NCBI RefSeq assembly: GCF_021730445.1
Contig: NZ_JADNRM010000025.1
Coordinates: 1,012-44,424 of the forward strand
DNA length: 43,413 nt
DNA from: Phocaeicola faecalis
GTDB lineage: Bacteria; Bacteroidota; Bacteroidia; Bacteroidales; Bacteroidaceae
Reading direction: 5' to 3'
Below, piece by piece: positions 7,154-15,234 of this stretch (the stretch's first letter is position 1; every line of letters starts with the position of its first letter). Both the position numbers and the translations under genes were made by a program. The notes beneath the pieces are model-generated. The model saw only the letters and a list, made by a program, of their open reading frames with translations, did not search any database and was not told the DNA's origin.

Positions 7154-8122
7154 CTATAACACAATGTTATAAAGATAACCTAATACAATAATAAATAAGG
7201 TTATCAATCCAAAGAAAATACCAATCAGCCGCCAAGTCATTACTTTTTTCAACAGCGTTGCTTCGGGCAGTGATAGCCCAACAACCGCCATCATAAAAGC
7301 AATTGCCGTTCCTATAGGAATGCCCTTAGCTACAAAAACTTCAATCACCGGCACTATTCCGGCAGCATTGGCATACATTGGAACGGCCAACACAACTGAT
7401 AAAGGAACAGCAAACCAGTTATCCTTAGACATATATTGCTCAAAAAATCCTTCCGGCACATAACCGTGCATAAACGCACCAATGCCAATGCCGATAAGGA
7501 TATACAGAAGTACCCCTCTGACAATCCCCCAGGCTTCTTGCATAATAATCGGCAATCGTCTAAAGAACGGAGTATGCTCTTTTTCCCATGCTCCGGAGTC
7601 GGACGTTGAATTTTGCTGTATTTGTTTTACCCAATCACTCAAATAAGGCTCCAATTTCATCTTACCCAAAATAAGTCCGCCTGTCATACCCAACAGAATA
7701 CCACTAATCACATAGATAAAGGTAATGCGTAACCCAAAAGTACCAATAAACATGGCAACGGCAACCTCATTCACCAAAGGCGAAGTTATCAGATAGGCAA
7801 ATGTTACTCCCAAAGGAATGCCCCCTTTCACAAATCCGATAAACAGCGGTATGGAGGAACAGGAACAGAACGGGGTAATAGCACCAAATAAGGCGGCAAA
7901 GAAATATTGCAATCCATATAATTTGCGGGAAGTCAAATAATTGCGCAAACGTTCTATCGGGAAATAGGCATTAATAATACCCATTATCACGCTGATAAAA
8001 AATAATAATATCAAAATCTTTATCGTATCATAAAAGAAGAAGTTAACAGCTTCTCCTAAAGCTGTTGAAGCATCCAATCCGAAGATGTCATACACCAGCC
8101 AATCAGCAAATCTTTGTATCAT
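7154..8122 (-). CDS. Permease of the ArsP / UPF0718 family (PF03773)
   Basis: 322-residue inner-membrane protein with about eight hydrophobic segments in two halves separated by a hydrophilic loop near residues 165-190. The motif TPFCSCSSIPLF near residues 81-92 and the repeat LITSPLVNEVAV are hallmarks of the DUF318 permeases. These include the organoarsenical exporter ArsP and related metal exporters that move ions bound to small redox proteins. It is the last gene of an arsR-thioredoxin-arsC operon, so arsenic (or another thiophilic metal) export is the likely role. No ArsB or Acr3 is present in the window, so this protein would be the only exporter of the locus. Confidence 0.88.
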   Translation of the reverse strand: MIQRFADWLVYDIFGLDASTALGEAVNFFFYDTIKILILLFFISVIMGIINAYFPIERLRNYLTSRKLYGLQYFFAALFGAITPFCSCSSIPLFIGFVKGGIPLGVTFAYLITSPLVNEVAVAMFIGTFGLRITFIYVISGILLGMTGGLILGKMKLEPYLSDWVKQIQQNSTSDSGAWEKEHTPFFRRLPIIMQEAWGIVRGVLLYILIGIGIGAFMHGYVPEGFFEQYMSKDNWFAVPLSVVLAVPMYANAAGIVPVIEVFVAKGIPIGTAIAFMMAVVGLSLPEATLLKKVMTWRLIGIFFGLITLFIIVLGYLYNIVL

Positions 8123-8167
8123 AACCTTATTGTTATTTGTAATAACACGAACAACCTGTCTAAGAAA

Positions 8168-8617
8168 TTAGCAGCTACAAGCACATTCAGGCAATTCTTG
8201 TTTTTTTATCTCCGTAATGTAGAACTTGGTAAATTCATTCTTGATTTCATTACGCACTCTTTCAAATTCACTTTTGATAAAGTCAGTTGTTCCTATTTCT
8301 TCCGAGGGGTCGTCAAAACCAATATGCAACCGTTTCCCTACATTACCTGCAAAAGCAGGGCATGTTTCATTAGCATTACCACATACGGTTATCACATAAT
8401 CCCATGTGTCACTTAAATAAGTTGCCACATCGGTAGGAATATGCCTACTTATGTCAATACCAACTTCTGCCATTGCTTCAACAGCCAAAGGATTAACTTT
8501 CTCTGCCGGATGCGTACCAGCCGAAAGCACTTGTATATTCTTATCAAACGATTGCAGGAAGCCATGCGCCATTTGACTGCGGCAACTATTTCCTGTACAT
8601 AAAATCAAAATCCTCAT
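8168..8617 (-). CDS. arsC: Arsenate reductase, low-molecular-weight phosphatase type
   Basis: 149 residues from the ATG at 8617; the open frame extends further upstream but the family begins at MRILILCTGNSCRS. The catalytic P-loop CxxxxxR is CTGNSCR (Cys7 to Arg13). Later Cys residues (near 78 in ETCPAF and in the C-terminal ECACSC tail) could serve in the disulfide cascade of thioredoxin-linked arsenate reductases. It would reduce arsenate to arsenite in the cytoplasm for export. The start codon overlaps the stop of a small hydrophobic ORF (ATGA). It lies between the thioredoxin-like gene and the permease in one operon. Confidence 0.9.
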   Translation of the reverse strand: MRILILCTGNSCRSQMAHGFLQSFDKNIQVLSAGTHPAEKVNPLAVEAMAEVGIDISRHIPTDVATYLSDTWDYVITVCGNANETCPAFAGNVGKRLHIGFDDPSEEIGTTDFIKSEFERVRNEIKNEFTKFYITEIKKQELPECACSC

Positions 8618-8700
8618 ATTATACCCCAATTTATCAATCCATAATAAATGCCTACCAAGAGAAGAACTTCCACACAAGGCTCCGTCGCAACCTGAACCAT
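8614..8700 (-). CDS. Possible 28-residue membrane peptide overlapping arsC
   Basis: A short frame on the minus strand starting at ATG 8700, directly preceded by AGGGGGA, and ending in a TGA that overlaps the arsC start as ATGA. It encodes a peptide whose second half (VEVLLLVGIYYGLINW) could form one membrane span. The overlap suggests translational coupling to arsC. I do not recognise a family, and it may instead be only a leader that keeps ribosomes on the message between the thioredoxin and arsC genes. Confidence 0.35.
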   Translation of the reverse strand: MVQVATEPCVEVLLLVGIYYGLINWGII

Positions 8701-8734
8701 TCCCCCTGATAAAAGCGTTTCATCACAATCTGAT

Positions 8735-8965
8735 TTACTTGGTTAATACTTCTTTTACCTCTTTGGCTGAAAGTTTGCCTTTTGCCACTACTTTACCATC
8801 TACTACAAGAGCCGGAAGTGTCATTACATTGTATTCCATAATCTTCATCAAATCTTCCTCTTTGGTAACTACCGCCTCCAAAGACAATTCTTTTACTACT
8901 TGCTCAACTGTGGCATACAAGGCTTTGCAACCTGCGCAACCTGTTCCTAAGACTTTAATTTCCAT
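8735..8965 (-). CDS. Thioredoxin-like redox protein (TM0996/MTH895 type)
   Basis: 76 residues with a thioredoxin-fold pattern: beta strand MEIKVLGTG, active site CAGC (Cys10, Cys13), and the cis-Pro segment TLPALVVDG near residues 54-62. This is the small redox-active disulfide protein 2 family, which often sits next to DUF318 permeases. It may recycle the arsenate reductase or pass a thiol-bound metal(loid) to the permease; both roles are inferred from context. It follows arsR by 69 bp in the same operon. Confidence 0.88.
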   Translation of the reverse strand: MEIKVLGTGCAGCKALYATVEQVVKELSLEAVVTKEEDLMKIMEYNVMTLPALVVDGKVVAKGKLSAKEVKEVLTK

Positions 8966-9034
8966 AATCTATAAATTTATCATATTAAACGTAATTCGCA
9001 AAACAACGAACATCAAGGTTAAAAAAGGGGACTA

Positions 9035-9361
9035 TCAGCAACACTCCCCCGATTTACAGATACATTGCCCGAAAAACTCCTTAAAGAGTTCACGAGCCAG
9101 CTGCCAATTCTCCCGGTTGATGCAATATTTCACTTTAGGCGTTTCCACCTCTCCTTGTATAAGTCCGGCATCTTTCAACTCTTTCAAATGTTGGGACACC
9201 GTTGCTTTAGCGATAGGGAGCTCTTCGTGAATATCCCCAAAATAACACGCTTTCTGCTTTGCCAAAAAGTGCATAATGGCAATCCGGGCAGGATGTCCCA
9301 ATGCTTTGGCAAATCTTGCCAACTGCTCTTGCGTAACTGTATAGTCTTTCTTTTCTTCCAT
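9035..9361 (-). CDS. arsR: ArsR-family transcriptional repressor
   Basis: 108 residues from the ATG at 9361. The open frame extends to 9430, but that stretch contains the promoter itself, so the shorter start is preferred. It has the winged-helix order of ArsR/SmtB proteins: LARFAKALGHPARIAIMHFL, then ELPIAKATVSQHLKELKDAGLI as the recognition helix region near residues 46-67, then the wing with KVKYCIN. The ELCVCDL metal-binding site of classical ArsR is not seen at its usual position. Cysteines are found at about residue 39 (KQKACYFGDI) and in the C-terminal CICKSGECC cluster, which may form the sensing site. It heads the operon and probably represses it. Confidence 0.92.
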   Translation of the reverse strand: MEEKKDYTVTQEQLARFAKALGHPARIAIMHFLAKQKACYFGDIHEELPIAKATVSQHLKELKDAGLIQGEVETPKVKYCINRENWQLARELFKEFFGQCICKSGECC

Positions 9362-9373
9362 ATCTTGTATATC

Positions 9374-9409
9374 GTTCGCAAATATACGAACAATATTAAA
9401 AGTAACAAA
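9374..9409 (-). promoter_or_regulatory. arsR operon promoter with embedded operator
   Basis: On the minus strand: TTTG (plus-strand 9406-9409), 19-bp spacer, TATATTTG (9379-9386). An inverted repeat GTTCG/CGAAC (9374-9378 and 9387-9391) brackets the -7 element exactly, the expected place for an ArsR operator blocking RNA polymerase. Transcription would begin near 9372, giving a very short leader before the ATG at 9361. Confidence 0.8.
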
Positions 9410-9441
9410 TTCCATTATGCTTTTTCTCATCTTTTTCCCCT

Positions 9442-10806
9442 TTAATCACTTGGTGACAAAGCTCCGGTAGCCTTCAGATATTCCACATAACTCAAATAGA
9501 GTCGAAAATGAGTGTCCACTTGTGTACTATAGGCCTGTTGCCATAAAGTTTGAGCTTCAAGATAATCTGATAAAGTTTCCAAACCCACTTCATACTGCTT
9601 CTTGCTGACCCTCATGTTCTCTTCCGCTTGTTGAAGGGAACGGTCGGAAAGTTCACTTTCCAAACGGGCCTCATCCAGATTGTTGACCGCCAAAGTCAGC
9701 TCCAACAGCATTTTCTCATTCATATCAGCCTGTTCCAAGCGAGTCTGTTCCAACTTAGCTTTGGCGGCACGCACTTTATTGATACGTTCGCCAAAGTGAA
9801 AAAGAGGGACACTGACATTCAGCAAGACAGAGAATCCTCCTTTATACAAGAATGTTTCATCATTCACTTCCAAACCGTGAATATAATTATATGAGCCTTT
9901 AACGCCAACCTTAGGCAACAGTTCGCTACGGTTCAATTTCACTTGCTGTTTTGCCATGTCTACTTGTTTGTTCAAGATACCATATTCGGGACGAGCTGTA
10001 ATGTCTGACACCTGCATCATCATATCCTCTTTTACCTCAGGATAGTCTCCCGAAACCTGTATATCGGCTATCAAAGGTTTTCCTATGAAATGACACAAAT
10101 TCATTGTCGCCAGACGCAATGCATTCTCCGCTTTTCGCATATTAAGTTCGCTTTCATTCAATTTCACCTGCACTTTCAACACATCATTCTGAGGCTTTAA
10201 CCCATGACGGTATGCACTCCCTACATTCTTATGCAACTCGGTCAGCACGGCATGATACTTATCAGCCACTTTCTTCATTTCCCTTGCTTTAACCACTTGG
10301 GCATACGCCTTATCTGTATTTAAAATAACGGTAGTAGCAGTCAAAGTTTCGTTCATCTGTGCCATCTCCTTACCCAATACAGACATTTTATAGGCTGCCG
10401 TAATCTTTCCTCCCATGTAGAGGGGTTGTTCAACTTCCACGCCACCCATATAGACAAGCCCGATTTTATACTTTAAATCAATTCCCGGGAAATAGGCAAA
10501 ACCACCATTCGGCAGAAATTGGCCGGATGCATTGGGCATAAATACCGGCAGATTTCCTCCTGCTATGCCATAATGTCCGTCGGCGCTGCTATATATACCG
10601 GTTCCACCCGCTGTAATATTCGGGAAAAAGTTTCCTTTATAACTTTTGACCATATATCGTGCACTTTCCGTCTGCCGGGCAGAAGCTGCTATTTCTTTAT
10701 TGTATCGAAGAGCCATCTCACGGCATTGCTCCAAACTCAATACTTCTTGAGAAAAAAGAGGCAATGAGCAAATCAAAGCACCAATCAGAATAGATATCTT
10801 TTTCAT
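9442..10806 (-). CDS. TolC-family outer-membrane efflux protein
   Basis: 454 residues with a signal peptide (MKKISILIGALICSLPLFSQ). Two long helical repeats are visible (about 20-230 and 245-445), rich in Ala, Leu, Glu and Lys, each with the LN.A motif typical of the outer membrane efflux protein domain (PF02321). It forms the exit duct of the tripartite pump encoded upstream. Its ATG overlaps the RND gene's stop codon by four bases (ATGA), so the two are translationally coupled. The arsR promoter begins about 30 bp after its stop. Confidence 0.92.
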   Translation of the reverse strand: MKKISILIGALICSLPLFSQEVLSLEQCREMALRYNKEIAASARQTESARYMVKSYKGNFFPNITAGGTGIYSSADGHYGIAGGNLPVFMPNASGQFLPNGGFAYFPGIDLKYKIGLVYMGGVEVEQPLYMGGKITAAYKMSVLGKEMAQMNETLTATTVILNTDKAYAQVVKAREMKKVADKYHAVLTELHKNVGSAYRHGLKPQNDVLKVQVKLNESELNMRKAENALRLATMNLCHFIGKPLIADIQVSGDYPEVKEDMMMQVSDITARPEYGILNKQVDMAKQQVKLNRSELLPKVGVKGSYNYIHGLEVNDETFLYKGGFSVLLNVSVPLFHFGERINKVRAAKAKLEQTRLEQADMNEKMLLELTLAVNNLDEARLESELSDRSLQQAEENMRVSKKQYEVGLETLSDYLEAQTLWQQAYSTQVDTHFRLYLSYVEYLKATGALSPSD

Positions 10807-13800
10807 TTCTCTGTCTGTTTTATATGAAAAAATAATGCATAAAGAACAGGAATAAACAGTAATGTTATGAGTGTACCAAACAGTAATCCTCCCATGATGG
10901 CGGCTGCCAATGAACCAAACATAGCATCTGTCAGTAGAGGAATCATGCCCAGAATAGTAGTCAGAGAAGCCATCATCACTGGGCGCAAACGACTTTGCGA
11001 ACTATCGATTAATGCTGTCATCGGTTCAACTCCCCGGCCTATCTGCAACGTTATTTCATCCATCAGTACAATACCATTTTTAATCAGCATACCTATCAAT
11101 CCCAGCGTCCCCACTATCGCAACAAAGTTAAATGTCTTTCCGGTGAGTAGCATGACTGCTACCACTCCCACAAAAACAAGAGGAATACAACAGAAAATAA
11201 TAATCGGTTTACGATAATCCTTAAACAGCATAATCAAGATAGCAATCATCAGGATAACAGCTAATGGAAAATTCTTAAACAAATATTTCATAGAATCCGT
11301 ACTGGCTATCTTTTCTCCCTGCCAACACAATGTATAACCTTCGGGTAAAGGAATGTTCTCTATCTGCGAAGCAACGGCCAATCGTGCCTGTTCGGTTTCA
11401 AGTCCCGGAGCCGGAGAACACTGCACGCGCTGACTTCTTTGTCCGTTATAGCGCGGCACCACAGGGTCCTCCCATCTGACGTCTACCCCTTTGCTGATTT
11501 GTTTCAATGGAGTGCTACCCATGATTCCTTCCACAAGTTCTTCTTTTGACAGTGTACCCGCTTTTAGTTTTACCATCATTTCTTCATTCAGCAGACCATT
11601 GAGTGAAGGCAGGGAAGAGAACACCTGCGTATTACCCAAGTCTTCTATCGGGTCGCCTTCCTCATTCAGACATTTCAGATAAATTGTATTGGCATGGATT
11701 CCCTCATAGAATGAACCGATAGGGATTCCACCGGTAGCAGTCAGCAGCGAAAGGCTGACATCATTACGGCTCAGTCCTAAAGCGCGCGCAGCCGGCTGGT
11801 CGTATTCTATAGTCAGCACCGGGACTTGCGGTTCCCAGTCTGTTGTCACAAGACGTACCTCGGGGGTATTCTCCATAATATGGCGTGCACTGTCTGCCAA
11901 ACGATGCAATACTGCCGGGTCAGGCCCCATAAACTGCGCCTCGATAGGGTATTTCTTGAACATCAGATTATAACGCTTCAAATTGACATAAGCATCAGGG
12001 TATGCCCGTGACAGATAAGACTGAATCTCATCCATATTCTCCACTAGTTCTTCCGGCGAAGTAAAATCCACAATCAATTCCCCATAAGATAAAGAAGGAT
12101 TGGCGATACTCCGTACCAAATTATACCGTCCGGGAGTTCCGCCAACAGAAATTGTAACATGAGTTATTTCCTCCCTGCCCTTCAAATATGCCTCGATTTC
12201 CTGCAAATCACGGACAACTTGTGTAGAATTAGTTCCTTCGGGCAGTTTATACTCCATATAAAGCTGATTGTAGACCATATCAGGAAAGAATCCCTGTCTC
12301 ATATAACCATAGCCCCAAAGCGACAATCCCAACAAACCGACCATGGCAAATACAAAACTCCAACGATGAGCCAGGCCAAAGCGAAGGGCAGTCCTCAAAT
12401 AAGCATAAACACGTCCTTTGTACACTCTGACATTCGCCTCCCCAGTCGTTTTCTCACTTTTCAGCCTCCGGTCCGCCATCAGGGGAACATGAATCAATGC
12501 CAATATCCAACTCAACAATAACGATACTGCCAATACAATGAAGAGGTCACGCGTATAGACTCCTGCCGTATCCGGTGACATATAAATAGGCAGAAAAGCA
12601 ATGATGGCAATCAGAGTGGCCCCCAGCAATGGCATCGCCGTTTGTTTCCCAATGGCTGTCATTGCCTCCATGCGGGACTTCCCAGACTTCAGGTCAACCA
12701 GAATACCGTCAATAATCACAATGGCATTATCCACCAACATCCCCATTGCCAGCACAAATGCCGCCAAAGACACACGCTGCATCGTGCCACCGGCAAACAG
12801 CAGGAACAAGAACGAGCCAAACACAGTTACTATCAGGCTTATTCCAATGATAACCCCACTTTTGAATCCCATTGCCAACATCAGAATGAGCACAACTATA
12901 ATTACAGACTCTATTAAGTTGATAACAAATGTACCTAACGAATCCCCCACACGTTCCGGCTGATAAAACACTTTATGACACTCCACTCCTGCCGGCAAAC
13001 GATTCTCTTTCAAATGTTCCAATTTCTTTGCTACCGCATTTCCCACCTTAATGATGTCCGTACCGCTGGAGGCCGCCACCAGCAATCCCAGTGCCTGTTC
13101 GCCATCATAAAACAATTCATTGCGGGTGGGCTTCTCATAACTTTTTTCTATTCGTGCGATATCACGCAGGCGCAACTGGTCATCATCATGCCCCTGAATC
13201 AGCATATTTCCAATATCGTCCACCGTTTTAAACTTATCATTGACCGTTACACGGATACGGTTATCTCCATTCTCATAATATCCTGTATAGGTCGTTTTGT
13301 TCTGTCCGTTCAATGTGGCAAGCACTTCGGCAGGCTTCACTCCTAAATTTGCCATTCGATCCTGCAATAAAGAGATGTTGATACATTCCGGTCTTGTGCC
13401 GTAGAGCTCCACTCGGTCCACACCCTCCAAATCACTTACCTCCCTCTTGATAAGTTCTGCATAATCAGATAGTTCCCTGTCCGTCAGTCCGTCTCCGGTC
13501 AGAGCATAGAACATCCCATATACATTGCCGAAATCATCTTTCACCATCGGTGTACTTGCTCCCGGAGGAAGCAAAGCACAAGCATCACTCACCTTACGCC
13601 GCAACATATCCCAACATTGCTCCACATCCTCATCCTTAACCGTGCTCAACAATTCTATCTGAATAATAGACAAATCATTATAAGAATAACTCTCCACATT
13701 GTCTATATTGCCCATTGTACGAATCTTTTTTTCCAGCACATCCGTCACTTCCAATTCCACCTGATGTGCCGATGCTCCCGGATAAGTAGTGACCACCATA

Positions 13801-13934
13801 GCCAGTTTCACTTTAACTTCCGGGTCTTCCAGCTTACTCATCTCATAGCAAGAATAAACGCCCCCCAAAAGAAGCACAGCCACCAGAAAGTAAACCAGGT
13901 TCCTATTCTGAAAAGCCCATTTACTAATATCCAT
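10803..13934 (-). CDS. RND-family efflux pump (AcrB/MexB superfamily)
   Basis: 1043 residues from the ATG at 13934, whose A is shared with the stop of the upstream gene (TGATG); a GTG one codon earlier is possible. It has the standard RND layout: an N-terminal span, a large periplasmic loop, six spans around residues 335-530, a second periplasmic loop, and six spans from about 860. The TM4 motif GMLVDNAIVIIDG carries a single Asp of the proton relay, and PxxMGGLLFGT lies in the last spans. The substrate is unknown; the family includes HAE1-type drug exporters. It works with the adjacent fusion protein and TolC-like duct. Confidence 0.94.
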   Translation of the reverse strand: MDISKWAFQNRNLVYFLVAVLLLGGVYSCYEMSKLEDPEVKVKLAMVVTTYPGASAHQVELEVTDVLEKKIRTMGNIDNVESYSYNDLSIIQIELLSTVKDEDVEQCWDMLRRKVSDACALLPPGASTPMVKDDFGNVYGMFYALTGDGLTDRELSDYAELIKREVSDLEGVDRVELYGTRPECINISLLQDRMANLGVKPAEVLATLNGQNKTTYTGYYENGDNRIRVTVNDKFKTVDDIGNMLIQGHDDDQLRLRDIARIEKSYEKPTRNELFYDGEQALGLLVAASSGTDIIKVGNAVAKKLEHLKENRLPAGVECHKVFYQPERVGDSLGTFVINLIESVIIVVLILMLAMGFKSGVIIGISLIVTVFGSFLFLLFAGGTMQRVSLAAFVLAMGMLVDNAIVIIDGILVDLKSGKSRMEAMTAIGKQTAMPLLGATLIAIIAFLPIYMSPDTAGVYTRDLFIVLAVSLLLSWILALIHVPLMADRRLKSEKTTGEANVRVYKGRVYAYLRTALRFGLAHRWSFVFAMVGLLGLSLWGYGYMRQGFFPDMVYNQLYMEYKLPEGTNSTQVVRDLQEIEAYLKGREEITHVTISVGGTPGRYNLVRSIANPSLSYGELIVDFTSPEELVENMDEIQSYLSRAYPDAYVNLKRYNLMFKKYPIEAQFMGPDPAVLHRLADSARHIMENTPEVRLVTTDWEPQVPVLTIEYDQPAARALGLSRNDVSLSLLTATGGIPIGSFYEGIHANTIYLKCLNEEGDPIEDLGNTQVFSSLPSLNGLLNEEMMVKLKAGTLSKEELVEGIMGSTPLKQISKGVDVRWEDPVVPRYNGQRSQRVQCSPAPGLETEQARLAVASQIENIPLPEGYTLCWQGEKIASTDSMKYLFKNFPLAVILMIAILIMLFKDYRKPIIIFCCIPLVFVGVVAVMLLTGKTFNFVAIVGTLGLIGMLIKNGIVLMDEITLQIGRGVEPMTALIDSSQSRLRPVMMASLTTILGMIPLLTDAMFGSLAAAIMGGLLFGTLITLLFIPVLYALFFHIKQTEK

Positions 13935-15001
13935 CACAGCAGCCCTCCTACATTAGTTGATGTAACCGGCGGTAAAGGTTTCACCGCTTCTCCGTCCTCT
14001 ATGTGATGTGCCCCCGATGACACAACAAGTTCGCCCGGTTGCAATGCATCCGAAATTATCACACTCCGTCCGTTGGTCAACAGCCTGAGTACAGTCACCT
14101 CACAACTTCTTACCGTTCCTTTCGACGAATCATAAACAAACACCATTGCCTTTCCGTCTTTCCGCAAAACAGCCCCGCTCGATACAGACAAAGAACGAGT
14201 GTCACCTGCACTGCAGACAATAGTAACCATTGTATTCATTCCCGGAGAAGGAGAAGGACTGCCATCCGGAACAATTCTCAGTCTCATGGAATACAACTGA
14301 TTAGCGTTTGCCTTAGGGGTAATGCTGATACATTCCAAAGGATAAACCTCACCCGGATAAATATCAAATGTAGCATGATAACGGTTGAACTGTGTGCGGC
14401 GGATATACTCTGCTGCCGGAAGGTTTATTTCCACCTCCGGCGCACCCAGACTAATCATCGAGATAACCGGCATCCCTGCCCCTACCGTTTCATGTTCATC
14501 AAACAAATGCTTTTGTACGAATCCGTCAAACGGAGCATAGAGACGCGTATATTCCAATTGGTCTTTGTGATGTTGATACTTAGCTGTTATCTGCTTCAGT
14601 CCATACACAGCCTTGTCATTGGCATTGGGTGTAGTGCCATTGTCCTTATAAAGGGCCATCACACGTTCAGCCTCAGCTTTGACCTGCTGATACTCGGCTT
14701 CAGTCGCTTCCAGTTGTATCCGATAATCAGTAGGGTCAAGCTGTGCCAACAACTGGCCTTTCCTCACCCGGGCTCCGTCTTCCACACATATTTTGCCTAT
14801 CGTTCCGCTTACCCTAAAAGATAAGCTGACATCCTGAGCAGCTTTCACTTTTCCCGGAAATTGCAAAGTAGTTTGCCCTTCAGCAGAAAGGATTGTATCT
14901 ATCTTTACTGTCTGCACTCTTTGAGTCTCTTTGGTATTATGACTGCAAGAAGCCGACATGACCATGAACGCACCTAATATAACAGGATAAAATAGTTTCA
15001 T
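13934..15001 (-). CDS. RND efflux membrane fusion protein (HlyD/AcrA type), lipoprotein
   Basis: 355 residues. The N-terminus ends in a lipobox (MSASC, Cys19), so the protein is lipid-anchored in the periplasm. The lipoyl halves are seen as FRVSGTIGKICVEDGARVRKGQLLAQLDP (about residues 66-95, paraphrased from several adjacent motifs) and YTRLYAPFDGFVQKHLFDEHETVGAG (around 150-175), with a short alpha-hairpin between. The beta-barrel and membrane-proximal domains follow. It couples the RND pump to the TolC-like duct. It is the first gene of the three-gene operon and has a -7 element and a palindrome in its upstream region. Confidence 0.92.
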   Translation of the reverse strand: MKLFYPVILGAFMVMSASCSHNTKETQRVQTVKIDTILSAEGQTTLQFPGKVKAAQDVSLSFRVSGTIGKICVEDGARVRKGQLLAQLDPTDYRIQLEATEAEYQQVKAEAERVMALYKDNGTTPNANDKAVYGLKQITAKYQHHKDQLEYTRLYAPFDGFVQKHLFDEHETVGAGMPVISMISLGAPEVEINLPAAEYIRRTQFNRYHATFDIYPGEVYPLECISITPKANANQLYSMRLRIVPDGSPSPSPGMNTMVTIVCSAGDTRSLSVSSGAVLRKDGKAMVFVYDSSKGTVRSCEVTVLRLLTNGRSVIISDALQPGELVVSSGAHHIEDGEAVKPLPPVTSTNVGGLL

Positions 15002-15026
15002 AGATTTAAGTTTTAGTATTTTCCTG

Positions 15027-15053
15027 CAAATTTACCTTACTTAAATGAAGTAA
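15027..15053 (-). promoter_or_regulatory. Promoter and candidate operator of the RND operon
   Basis: On the minus strand TAAATTTG (plus-strand 15027-15034) matches TAnnTTTG, 25 bp before the start of the fusion-protein gene. Just upstream, between the -7 and expected -33 positions, TTACTT (15037-15042) and AAGTAA (15048-15053) form a perfect 17-bp inverted repeat with a 5-bp centre. This is a likely repressor site, but no regulator gene is adjacent. Confidence 0.5.
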
Positions 15054-15183
15054 AAAAGGTCTATATGCTAAATTAACTGTTCTATTTGTCAACTTCCCCC
15101 ATAAATCAGCACAAAACAAGAAGAAAGCCCTCTCGATTTGCCTGTTCTATTTCACGCTTTTAAGTATAAATAATGCCGATATC

Positions 15184-15214
15184 TTGGTCATCTTTAGAAT
15201 AATAGATACCTTTG
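15184..15214 (+). promoter_or_regulatory. Promoter of the PLD-like gene
   Basis: TTG (15184-15186), a 20-bp spacer, then TACCTTTG (15207-15214). The start near 15220 lies before the ATG at 15235 and supports choosing that ATG over the upstream in-frame codon at 15184. Confidence 0.75.
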
Positions 15215-15234
15215 CGACCTTAATTTTAAAAGCA

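Noticed and set aside
9362..9430. Longer ArsR start at 9430
   Set aside because: The extension contains the complete promoter and operator, so it would not be transcribed in full, and family members begin near the ATG at 9361.
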